Below are positions 1 through 10,075 of a stretch of 64,000 nucleotides of DNA, one piece after another. Each line of letters opens with the position of its first letter. Position 1 is the first letter of the stretch. Under the pieces are notes generated by a model, which searched no databases, was not told the origin of the DNA, and saw nothing but the letters and a program-made list of their open reading frames with translations. Source of the DNA: Daucus carota subsp. sativus (lineage: Eukaryota; Streptophyta; Magnoliopsida; Apiales; Apiaceae); NCBI RefSeq assembly GCF_001625215.2, contig NC_030382.2, positions 47,457,364 to 47,521,363 on the forward strand. The letters run 5' to 3'. The translations under genes were made by a program, and so were the position numbers.

Positions 1-89
1 TATATGCTGTACTGTGACCTGCATGATTTTGTACTTTTTGTCTTCTATATGTTTGAATTTCCCACTGATATTTAAATTTTTTTCCTTAG

Positions 90-536
90 GCTTCAACTCT
101 CATAACCCAACTGTTTTTGGAAGGATTGAGATTCTTGTGAAGCCTTTTCACATGTACAAATATTCTTATGGGGTGGTAGGTGTTTTTTATGACAGATTTT
201 GATATAGCTTCCATTTTGTGTGGAATTTGGAGATGCTACTAAACTGTAATATAATGCATCTTGATAACCTTGATTCAGGACATTTCTACTGCCTATGAGA
301 GAATAACTGCATACTGGACGCGTCGAGATCACATAACAGCTTATCTGGGTGACAGAGCTTGGAAGCTTGAAGTAAAAGCTCGAAAGCCCAATCGCCAGCG
401 CAAAACCATTCTGGAAGGTTGGATACAATTGCGAGAAGATCTTGGCTTGGCTGTTGGGGATGTGTTGATTCTGGAATGTCCAACAAACTCTCGTCATCAT
501 TTCTCTCTACAGGTTATCAAACAGGCAGTTGCATAG
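90..536 (+). CDS. B3-domain protein (REM-like), 3' end only
   Basis: Last two exons of a gene that starts left of the window: 90-175 (after a TTAG acceptor) and 279-536 (after TTCAG), stop TAG at 534-536. The translation is the C-terminal B3 DNA-binding fold: a strand with FHMYKYSYGV, then AYLGDRAWKLEVK, GGWIQ-like EGWIQLREDLGLAVGDV and a final HHFSLQVI strand. The same two-exon layout and phase recur at 2973-3406, so the two genes are tandem paralogues. Likely a nuclear DNA-binding transcription factor of the plant REM group; the target is unknown. The N-terminal part is not in the window. Confidence 0.8.
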
Positions 537-1098
537 TGAGTTTGTTGGTGGTGTGTTCTTGAAAAAACATATGTGACTTTGTTATTAACTTTTGTCGTTA
601 TTTTGCTCAAACTTTTGGGATGCTTAAACAAAAGTCTGTGGTAATATTTAGAAAAGTATGTTTGGCTGATCTTTCGTGCTGTGGATATTATGAACTATTT
701 GAACTTAACTTTATTCGTAATATAATCTGGTACTTCAATCTTTCTCATGTTAATGTATGATTTTGTTTTAGTCTATCACTTGTTTGGAGGTTTGATGTTA
801 GCTAGCTTTGTTTGACTGCACTCCTTTGTGTTAAAGGGAATTTTGACATTAAGGTTTAATAGTTGCCATCCTGTTGTCCTGTATTTAGAGTTACAGGGTA
901 ACCCACTAAGATATATGTCATATGTTGACATTTTCTTTTGTACTTATTTTGTCGAGATGAATTTTTTTTTATTTCAACTCATCAATCATCGATACATTGA
1001 CAAAAATGAAACAAAATTTAGAACCGACTTTGTATTTTTAAAATCTAAATTTCAAACTTGTTTCCTTTGAAAAAAGTATATATTATAAAATTCAAATT

Positions 1099-1605
1099 CC
1101 AATCATCACACCCCTTGAAATAACTTATTTGATCAAATTAATGCTACAAAAATTTAGAATTTGACTATTTTTTCTCTGAACATGGTGGACAAAAGTTTTT
1201 AAAAGTCTTATGGTTCTAAGTCGTATGGTTTATTTGCACATAATCATGAACTTATTTGATCAAATTAATGCCACAAAAATTTAATTTTTCTAAAATTCTT
1301 TATATTTGTCAATTTTTTCTATGACCATGGGAGAAATGATCTATTTTTTCAAAAATACCAAAAAGATTTCCAATCATCACATCCCTTGAAATAACTTATT
1401 TGATCAAATTAACCCCACAAACATTTAGATTTTTTCTCTAAACCAGGGAGACAAAAGTTTTTAAAAGTCGTATGATTCTAAGTCGTATGGTTTATTTGCA
1501 CATAATCATTAACTTATTTGATCAAATTAACGCCACAAAGATTTAATTTTTCTAAAATTCTTTAAATCTGACCATTTTTTCTATGACCAGAAAGATAAAA
1601 TCTCT
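1099..1605. repeat. Tandem duplication of a ~271-bp AT-rich unit
   Basis: Two direct copies, about 1099-1369 and 1370-1605, both opening with CCAATCATCACA/TCCCTTGAAA. Each copy holds two occurrences of AACTTATTTGATCAAATTAA (near 1121, 1249, 1391 and 1509), so the unit is itself built from a shorter repeat. The copies differ by scattered substitutions. It lies in the 537-1934 gap between two B3 genes; I see no gene in that gap. Confidence 0.75.
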
Positions 1606-1934
1606 TTGCATAAAAACCATTCAATTTTTATTATTATTTTTAAAGGAACATATTTTTCAAGTATAATTTTTTGGGATATATTAGTTTAAAGACTGAAAAA
1701 TTGTGAAAAGAACAGACTTATTTCAAATTTCATCGTTACTTTTAAAAAAATAAATGTAAATGTTTTTTTAAAAAATGAAGAGGTTTTGAAAATGTTCTTT
1801 TTAGGCAACCAACACATCGTTATATGTGTCAGTTACTTTTTGACAGCTATTTAGAGTAGGTTATTTCTTCAACTTCTATTAATTTCATCTGTATTTCATT
1901 TCTCTTTTTCCCTTGCAACTGTGTATGAAAAACA

Positions 1935-3406
1935 ATGGCGATGGAGTACCTTTTCTTTGTCCCAGATTTCTTCAAGTTCCTCACTTGTGAGGATATTTCT
2001 TCAAACGATTTGGTGAGTTTGTATTATTTGTAAATACCGTGATTTCGACTTTGTATCTTATAACTAACATTATTTGTTTAAATTTCAGTTAATACCTGAG
2101 AAGATTTGTGACATGCAGCGTCCGATTCTTGATGCAAACTGTATAGTTTGCCTTAGGAATGGTTATAAGTTGCCTGTTTTTTATGATGCTGAGAATCGCA
2201 AGTTGGTTGGTTTTGCCGATTTATTTGCTGATTTTGGACTTGTTGGTGGTGAAGTTCTGCTCTTTGAATCTGAGGGCAATGGCAAATTCAAGGTTTATAT
2301 ACTGGGTGAAGATGGAGATGAGATTCAATATCCTTCTATTAAGCACGCTTCCCAATCATCATCTTCAATGGCTGGTAAAATTTTCCCTTTTTTCTGAGTA
2401 TGTATTTTTGCACATTAGATGAATGATATGAGCATGCATTGTTTGATTATTTGTAGTTGAGGGATTTGATGGAGGATGGAAATTTGCTAAGTTTCTTAGT
2501 TTCGCTCATCCAACATTGGATGAAATAGTGAGTGATTTTGATAATGTACAGGAGTATTTTTTTGATCTTATAGTATGTGTTATATAGTTATTACTTAATT
2601 TGGAAATGTGTTTTTTAGGTTCCCCCCATGTCGTTCATTCATAGATTTGGTTCGACAATCCCTGAGTGGGTGAGATATGTTCTCAAAAACCATGATATGT
2701 TTGGCGGTCGTTATGAGTTATTGTCGGGACAACTTTCAGGCTTAAGTAACGTAAGTCAGGGTCTGAGATTGCCGAATTTTGATAGGCTTGAATGCATGGT
2801 TTTCACTTATGATGGCGGCAATGTTTTTAAGCTCAGTCTCTTTGATGGGCGTAGCGTTGAAATTGATTTAAATGTTAATCATATCAGATGTGGTAAGATT
2901 TTATACTTGTGGTAATGTTATTTCATTGTAAATATATAGTTAAAATCTTACCTCAGAGTAATGAAATTACAGGTTCTCTATTTGTGACATTTCGGTATCC
3001 CTACCATTTCACCATATTGGTTATGCCATATCACATGCTGAACTATTGTCACGGTGTGGTAAGATTTATAGCATTATTGTCAAATGTGAGTGTTTGAATT
3101 TGGAATGTTTGAGAAAATTCTTAAATCTGATTGTATTTGATATAGGTTGTCCCTGTTGCTTTCAAGATGCTTACTAACATGTGGAAAAAGAATGACAAAA
3201 TCCATGTATACAAAGGTGGTGTTTCATGGGAGTTTGAAATAAAAAAGAGTCGTAGTGGTAATCGAACTACGATACATGGTGGATGGATTCAGTTTCGGGA
3301 CTATTTGCAGCTTAATCTTGGCGACCGTTGTTTCTTCAGGTGGATTGACGAATCATATCGTCACTTCCGAGTTGAGGTTGTCAAGGGAGATGTTGAGAAT
3401 GCTTAG
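1935..3406 (+). CDS. B3-domain transcription factor with three B3 folds (REM-like)
   Basis: Six exons: 1935-2012, 2089-2374, 2457-2527, 2619-2892, 2973-3058, 3146-3406. They sum to 1,056 bp, a 351-residue protein, and all junctions are GT-AG. Three B3-like units can be seen: about residues 5-105 (FFVPDFFKFL...LIPEKI...VGGEVLLFE), 125-215 (WKFAKFLSFAHP...IPPW-like IPEWVRYVL) and 236-345 (VPVAFKMLTNMW...GGWIQFRDYLQLNLGDRCFF). The DNA-binding loops of the middle unit are the least canonical. Family knowledge: REM proteins are plant nuclear DNA-binding factors, often in tandem arrays and often reproductive. The preceding partial gene is a paralogue. The start ATGGCGATGG is the first in-frame ATG and matches the N-terminal FFVPDFFKFL typical of B3 proteins. 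Confidence 0.85.
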
Positions 3407-3990
3407 ATATCAGTTATATTACCAATGTCTTCAACTATAACATTACTTTGTTAGCATTATGAACTTGTCTGTTTGAAGGATTATATTTGCAAGTGTTTAA
3501 GTTGTTATTGGGCAGAAATAATTTGAACATTGCTTTTGTATGACTATTTTGAAGTTGTGATTGTGCAGATATGATTATTGCTTTTATTTTTGATTGCTGA
3601 AGGTCAATTAGATTTTTGTGGGGGTAAATATTTTGAGGTAAATTTATAAATGGTAGAATAAATCTTTTTCCGTTTTCACTATAACATTTTCTTTGAAGTC
3701 CAATTTTATTTTTTAAATCACTTGCCCTGGACCCCTTTAATTTGTTTGATTTCAATTGTCCAACAGTCAGTGTCCTTTAGTCTAGTTTGGGTAGTGAAAC
3801 AACACGTCATAAACCAGAAAGCCTGTATGTGTAAAATATTCTGAATTGAAAATATGGTACAGTGAACATTCATTTGCATGGTACATAGGGGGGTGTATGA
3901 GTTTGTTATAAACCTTTTTTCAGGAACACTATATAAACATGTCATAGTTCAATATAATTCTTTATATTTTTCACATATATTCCTTGTACT
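3407..3990. other. Intergenic, 3' UTR of B3 gene and promoter of next gene
   Basis: No gene seen. The 3' part holds a TATA-like CTATATAAAC at about 3929-3938, roughly 55 bp before the ATG of the RNase H-fold gene. Confidence 0.5.
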
Positions 3991-4569
3991 ATGGATATGG
4001 GTTGGAAGCTGCCAAAAAAGGGGTGGGTAAAAGTGAATGTACACGGTGTTTACTACCAAACGCCATTGACCAATGGCACAAGGTCTGGTGTAGGAGTCGT
4101 AGTGAGGAATGAAGATGGCGATATCATTGTCATGGTGTCTGGTACCCTGAATTTATTGAATGAAAGGGTTAATGATCTATGGGCGTTGCTTATGGGTTTG
4201 AGGTGCTGCTTATATGCGGGAAAGCACAAAGTTATCCTTGAAACAGAAAGTGGTGATGCTGTTAGAGAGTGGCAAGATTGGAGGTGGTTCATTAATCCAA
4301 GTTACTCGGATGTCATCGAAAGTCTTGTGAAGAGAACAGATGATGAAAGGCTGGAGCTTGAGGTTTCTGTGGTTACTGAAAGCAGTAATCATCTTGCAAG
4401 ATATCTGGCCATCGATGGAGCTGTTAATCGTTCTGTTGCTGTGATGTTTACACGGCCATTTGGTCGAGTTCGAGACCTCTGGCACAGAGACATGGGGTTA
4501 GGAACCACTGAGTTTGGTTTTGATCTCTATACTGAAGAAGAGTACAGGAAAATGCAAGAAGGTGACTAA
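3991..4569 (+). CDS. RNase H-fold protein, probably non-catalytic
   Basis: Intronless 192-residue ORF. It matches the RVT_3/RNase H-like family of plants: opening GWVKVNVHG (usual form GW.K.N.DG), GVGVVVRNEDGDII, DLWALLMGLRCC, then KVILETESGDAV, and a late SSNHLARYLA. In the family the acids sit in DG, AE(L/W)AL, E(S/T)DS and N..AD..A. Here the first is His, the second Asp, the third Glu and the last Arg, so the active-site set is largely altered. Family knowledge: such domains derive from retroelement RNase H and many are free-standing plant genes. A TATA-like site lies ~55 bp upstream of the ATG, so it may be expressed. The cell role is unknown; binding to RNA/DNA hybrids without cleavage is an inference. 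Confidence 0.65.
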   Translation: MDMGWKLPKKGWVKVNVHGVYYQTPLTNGTRSGVGVVVRNEDGDIIVMVSGTLNLLNERVNDLWALLMGLRCCLYAGKHKVILETESGDAVREWQDWRWFINPSYSDVIESLVKRTDDERLELEVSVVTESSNHLARYLAIDGAVNRSVAVMFTRPFGRVRDLWHRDMGLGTTEFGFDLYTEEEYRKMQEGD

Positions 4570-5044
4570 AAAGAAGATATGGGTGAGTTGCGGTTGGATG
4601 ATAAAAATCCAAATTTAGGTTCGAGTAATGGATTTCTTCGTGGGTTTTTGAAAAAGTTTTATATCATGAATTGTTGCAGTTTGTTTTGATCATAATTTCT
4701 AAAGAACATAATATGAATTATTATTTTGTGTAAGTGCTTACCAGTTTGATTCTTTGCTATACTGTGTAGTATATGAATTATAAAGAAATTGTTACTACTA
4801 TGAGATTCACTTCACATGCAAGAGTATCAGTACTTAATTCAGTTACAAAATGATAATGATTGATGAGAAAATATTTAAAATTGATGGAACTATCGAATGC
4901 ATAAAAAAACTGGATGATGTATTCTAAAACATGCACTGAATAGTAAATTAACATGATATTAAACTTAAACAATTGCGTTGTCCTGAATAGAGGGAAAAGA
5001 TCTAAACAGACAAATTTAATTAAATATCATTGGAGAACATCTTT
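4570..5044. other. Intergenic between convergent genes
   Basis: Holds the 3' flanks of the plus-strand RNase H-fold gene and the minus-strand RPA-like gene. AT-rich; no ORF or structured repeat recognised. Confidence 0.4.
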
Positions 5045-7213
5045 TTAGTTGGCAGTTGATAAATCATCTCCTTCCATGGGGTTGCTGATTCCAGATAATG
5101 TCTCCAGATGGTAGGTGGATCCAGATGGCTATTAACAGAAAATAATAGTCAAGCTTAAGAAATTATACATTAGTGTGAAATGATTTATTTTAAGTTATTA
5201 CTTACTTGAGTGTCGTTGTGAAGAATTGGTTGTGGTACATCATCAGGTTCGCTGTCATACTGAATGTCAAAGCCATGCATTATGTCAGTTGCAAGGTATA
5301 TAGGGTATTTGTTCAGAATGTTTTCTTTTTGGATTAGAATTTTGATCGTGAAATCCTTGTTCTCAATGGACTTCATAATTCCAGGTATCATATTGGCAAC
5401 ACAACCCTGTGAGACAGAGATATTAAATTAGAGTTGGCACCTACTTCTGAAACATAAGTGTTTTCATTGAATGATTGTTTGAATTAGATATAAAGATAAA
5501 CCTCATCAATTAGATCAAATACTGTCTTCCCAATAAGAGTTTGAATTTCACGATTTTCCAGCATGATATCAATTGCACCCGATTCATCAGAAGCGAAAAC
5601 ACAAACTTGGAACCTAAAAAAATGTAAATAATATGATAGCATTTAGTAAAGAAGTTTCAGAATAGAGTAACCTGAAGACATGTTTATATCATACTTCTTA
5701 TCTGGATATGTAACATTCCTTTTACATTCCTCACACTTGAAGACATTGCCAACAGTTGAAACCACCTTGTAACAGGACGTGCAAACATAATCAAACCATG
5801 AATTAACTTGTTGGACTTTTTTTATGCTGACCTGGACCAGAAACTCAACCTGTGAAGTTAAAAGAGGCTACAAATTAGGTACAGAGTGAGAAGACCCTAC
5901 AAAAATGAATGCCAAAAACAATAAACTGACTTCAATGAATTCAGCAGTGGTTGTTTTGATTTCAGCAACCGTCAACAGCTTGGGAAAACGACTTGTCGGT
6001 ACATACAAATTTGATTTGTTGAAGCCAGGACTGTTTAACCTGAAATATTATAAAAACCTTTAAAGAGAGCACCTAAGTAATAAAACTCAATGGAGTTAGT
6101 GTTTAGTAAAATCCACAAACCTTTTTTTCATTTCATTCACACCGTGGTGTTTGATATTAATATGGACAGTGGTAGGACCAGCATTACCAATATCCAGTTC
6201 CTCTACAAAACAGGAACTTCACATATTAGGATGAAAACTGAGTATAGTAGTGTTCAAGCGTAAAAAAAACATTTGTGGAGTAATATTTCATACCATTCCA
6301 CTTGGTTACTTTGCAGCTTCCAATTATTATGATGAGAGGGTAATCAAATTTTTGTTTCAGCAATTGATCAAAATACACAGCAAACTCATCCCAAAAAGTT
6401 ACTTTGACGATGTTACTACAGTGAAGATAAATTATGTAAAGGAACATCTCCAAAATCTAACAATATTTAGTAACATTAAGTAGTTTGGAAAAAACAAACC
6501 TCCCATCAGTTATTCTGAATTTGAATTGATGCTGCAGCTGTCCATTCTTGTTCTTTATAAGGGAGAGTGGTTTCGGTTTTTCCACAATAATTCCAAGAAC
6601 ATCTTGTACAGAAAACAAAATAGGTAATATAACAGGTTTTTGAGTTTTATGAAGTAAAATCAGCAGCAAATAAGCAATAAATGAAGATATAGTTTGGAGA
6701 AGTACCAATGAGGTATTTCCGCTGTTTAGATTGTGGTTCTAGATCAGCCAGATCATAAAGATCAAAAACAAACTGGTCGATATATACTTTCTCTTCGTCA
6801 AGTTGTGTGATTCGGGTCTGATCGTCGAAAACAATTTGTATCTCTTTTGCAAATGGCCTGAAGATATCTGAGGCTTCGTAATCTTTCACAGTAAAATTCT
6901 CTATCAAAAATACTTTACCAACAGCAATATCTCTCTCAATACTCTCAGCAACAGAACCAGGAACAAAAGCATGAATGCGTCCACGCTGCAGCATTAGTAA
7001 TAATAACATTAGTTGTTTGTCACAGTTTTTTAAAATATATATGAATATGAAAACAAAACTTACTTTGTTGTCCACCAGCAAAAGATTGAAACTTTTGAAT
7101 GAACCTTTCAATCTGCTATAACCTCTCCACATAGTAAGAATTTTGGCCTGGACCTTCCAATCATACTTTCCCCTCCTCAGATTTTTGAAACTGTCTAACT
7201 TGATATTTGACAT
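5045..7213 (-). CDS. RPA70-like single-stranded DNA-binding protein, copy A
   Basis: About ten exons, first 7064-7213 (MSNIKLDSFKNLRRG), then 6706-6985, 6500-6602, 6294-6415, 6121-6202 and further exons to a stop at 5045-5047. Phases agree at each junction I checked. OB-fold segments in RPA70 order: N-terminal WKVQAKILTMWRGYS, middle FKFRITDG + VKVTFWDEFA, and a C-terminal domain with a zinc ribbon C-x2-C-x12-C-x2-C (VCTSC...FKCEEC) followed by FQVCVFASDESG. Role in the family: binding of single-stranded DNA in the nucleus. Same strand and same architecture as the gene at 7653-10075, and both lie downstream of the RepHel gene. RPA-like genes are known cargo of plant Helitrons, so this is probably an element gene rather than host RPA1. 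No break seen. Confidence 0.8.
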
Positions 7214-7652
7214 TATGTTTGAAAAACTTGTTTTACTGTTCAAGACAACTGTATGAAAGAGCAACACAAACAACTAATATATAGGCAGAAGGGAATCACA
7301 TTGATTTACAACACACATGTTAGGTTGGAATAATTAATATTGGTATTCCTATGCAGGTGCAAAGGAAATAAATAGGTTTGATAGTAATAGAAACAAAATA
7401 TTCGAAATATTTAAAGTAAGGAGTACTTCTGCCTTTACAGATCCAACCAAAAGGATGCTTCTGACAGTTTACAGTGTGTCATTGTCACACTTCAAACAAC
7501 GTTTGAAACCAAAATAAATGTTAACATGCTAAAAACAGAACTGATCATGGCAGTATTACATAATGAAACTTAGAAGGTTTCAACAAAAGGAGGGCAAACA
7601 TCTAAGAAACTGCCTTCTGAGAGTACTTAATTTATGGTCCTCAAATAGCAAA
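7214..7652. other. Intergenic between the two RPA-like genes
   Basis: About 440 bp holding the promoter side of copy A and the 3' flank of copy B. No gene or repeat recognised. Confidence 0.4.
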
Positions 7653-10075
7653 TCAAACCTGCAGCAGATGGACAATTAATAAGTTTACCAAACAGCTGGA
7701 GAAGTTCAGAAAATATAAATTGTGAATCTCCATTGAAAAAACATACTTTCTCCTTCTTGACTTTCAACATAGCTGCCATGGTCAAATTCTCATCCAGCTC
7801 ACAGTTAACAGGAGTAACTTGTCTTCGAGTTTTTGGGCGATTGGAGGACTTTTCAGTGGAAGGAGTATCACTGCTACGCTTCAACGGTTTGAGACTGTTA
7901 TCCTTTGAAAGGTATAAAACAGCAAGAACATATTTATTTAAATAGGTTTAAAGTATCATAAATTTTTTATAATTGGTAAATCAATATCTGCTCACCATCG
8001 TAAGAACATCGGGAACTGGTGATGTGTTGTTTTCGGAGGGATTGTGATCTCCCAACATCTCAGGAGGTTCTTCTAAAGAATGTGCAATATACACATTCGA
8101 TGATTTGTTAACATTCTTGTCAGCAATTTTCAAGCTTATAAGGAAATCTTTTCTTTCAAAAGATTTCAGAATTGGGGGAAATGGAAAGCTCTCTCCAACC
8201 TTGCAATACCATGAAGAGTTTTATACGCAGACATTATGACATTTGAGAGGGAATATAATTGAAAGTATGTAAAGTTTTTGTTATACTCACTTGAGTGTCA
8301 TCATTCTCAATATCAAAAACATCTTTACCGATTATACGCTGTATTTCTTCGTGAGGAAATAGAACAGCAAGACAGCCAGTAGAATCTTTGCATACAGTAG
8401 CAAGGCGGAATCTAAGTGCAGAATGTAGGATTAGATATTTCACATGAACCATAGGTTTTTTATTATGTATCCGGTGGTAAATATAGAAATATTTTTAAGA
8501 GTACCTCTTTTCAGGGAAAGGTATGCTTCTCTTGCATTCCAAACATTTGTATCTACCATCTAAAATGTCAACCTGCTTTTCACAACTGCTACAAACATCA
8601 TCATACCACATGTTTTTTTCTTCCACCTTTTTGACATTAAGTTGACAGCGAATAATCCTCTGAAGATAATGAAAAAAGCCTCATAATGGAAAACAACTTA
8701 GTAATCTCAGCAACAAATAAAACATGGTACATTAGTGTATGAATACCTCAATGTATGGCACACCAAAATCCTTGATCTCAGCAACAGTGTAAATCTTTAC
8801 ATCCTCCGGTTGTTCAGTTACCGCCATTTCTTCCACATAATTATCAGAAGCAACGGGTAGTTGTTCAACCCTTTTCAGATTTGGACCAATGTTAATTAGT
8901 TATTTAAGATGAAATTGAGGTAAAATCTTAATTTGGGGGAAAATTATACCTTTTCATGAGATCTTTGACACTGTAGTGATCAGGGTTAAGGTAGAATCTG
9001 GTTGCTGGATAATTGTTGAGACATGTAACCCCTGAAAAATATTCACAGGTTTATGAAAGAGTGTACTATACTGTTGGATTTAGTGGTGAATAATTACATC
9101 CAAACAGCTAAGAAAGTAATTGAAAGTACTGGATTTAATACAAATACCTTCATATTCATTAACTTTTGCACATGAAATTATGATGGAAGGTTCATGTCCT
9201 TTAAAAAGCTTAACTTGCTTTTCAAACTCTTCAGCAAGTTGATCAAAGAAAGTAACTCTAATGTTTTTCCTGAGATTGGTATGATAATGAAACATAAGCT
9301 TTTAATCTACATTGGAGTAGTTATGAATTTAACAACTAATTTCATACCTTCCATCACTAATTTTGAACTTAATATATGATTTTGACTTGTCATCGTTAGG
9401 ATGGACACGTTCAAGATTGGTGTCCGGTAAATAACCAACCACATCTGAAATATAAATGGATCAAATGCTCATTTAATCCCGGAAGGGCAAAAATCACAAC
9501 AAAATATATTTTTTTTTTTGAATTTATACCTATTAGATAACGCACATCTGAAGCAGACCTATCAACGTCCTCAAAATCAAACAGATCGAAGGAGAACGCT
9601 GGAATCTTGGTAAGGTTCTCAGTTTCAGCCACTATTTTGGTAAAGCTGTCAAAGTATATATGCTTCTGAAACCTAACAGACCTATTCTTTTCATCACCAA
9701 CATACTTCTTCACATGGAAGTTAGACAAACTATAAACATTGCCTTCTTTCAGGTCGCTTTTGAAAAAATCAGCAATTTTAGAACTGATAAATGCATGAAT
9801 CCTACAGCTCTGTATATCAAAGTAAGGGGGTTTCAAGTTAATTTACACAATCTTGAATCTTTAATGATCTGGTATAATAAATATTAAACTTAACAAAGGC
9901 ACAACCAACAAAGGCAGGTACTTACTTCGTCATCGATAAAGATAACATTCAAGCCACGAAATTCCTGTGTAGCCCTATTAATACCTTCCCAGATAGTCTG
10001 TGCTCGCACTCTTACACACCATTCAGTCTTATCAGTGGTAATATTGGTCAGTTTGTGGTACTTACCGAACAGCAT
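7653..10075 (-). CDS. RPA70-like single-stranded DNA-binding protein, copy B
   Basis: First exon 9926-10075 (MLFGKYHKLTNITTDKTEW), second 9530-9809 (SCRIHAF...RYLIG), then FKISDG|RKNIRVTFFDQLAEEFEK, a linker, a zinc-ribbon exon (DDVCSSCEKQV...YKCLECKRS) and FRLATVCKDSTGCLAVLF. This is the RPA70 order of OB folds plus a C-terminal zinc ribbon. The tail is basic (PSTEKSSNRPKTRRQVTP...KVKKEK) and may carry a nuclear localisation signal. The end is uncertain: splicing GAGAAA|GTATGT to CTGCAG|GTTTGA gives a stop at 7653-7655, while reading on unspliced gives one at 7627. It is clearly a diverged duplicate of copy A. Probably Helitron cargo, because it shares strand and neighbourhood with RepHel. 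It appears unbroken. Confidence 0.78.
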
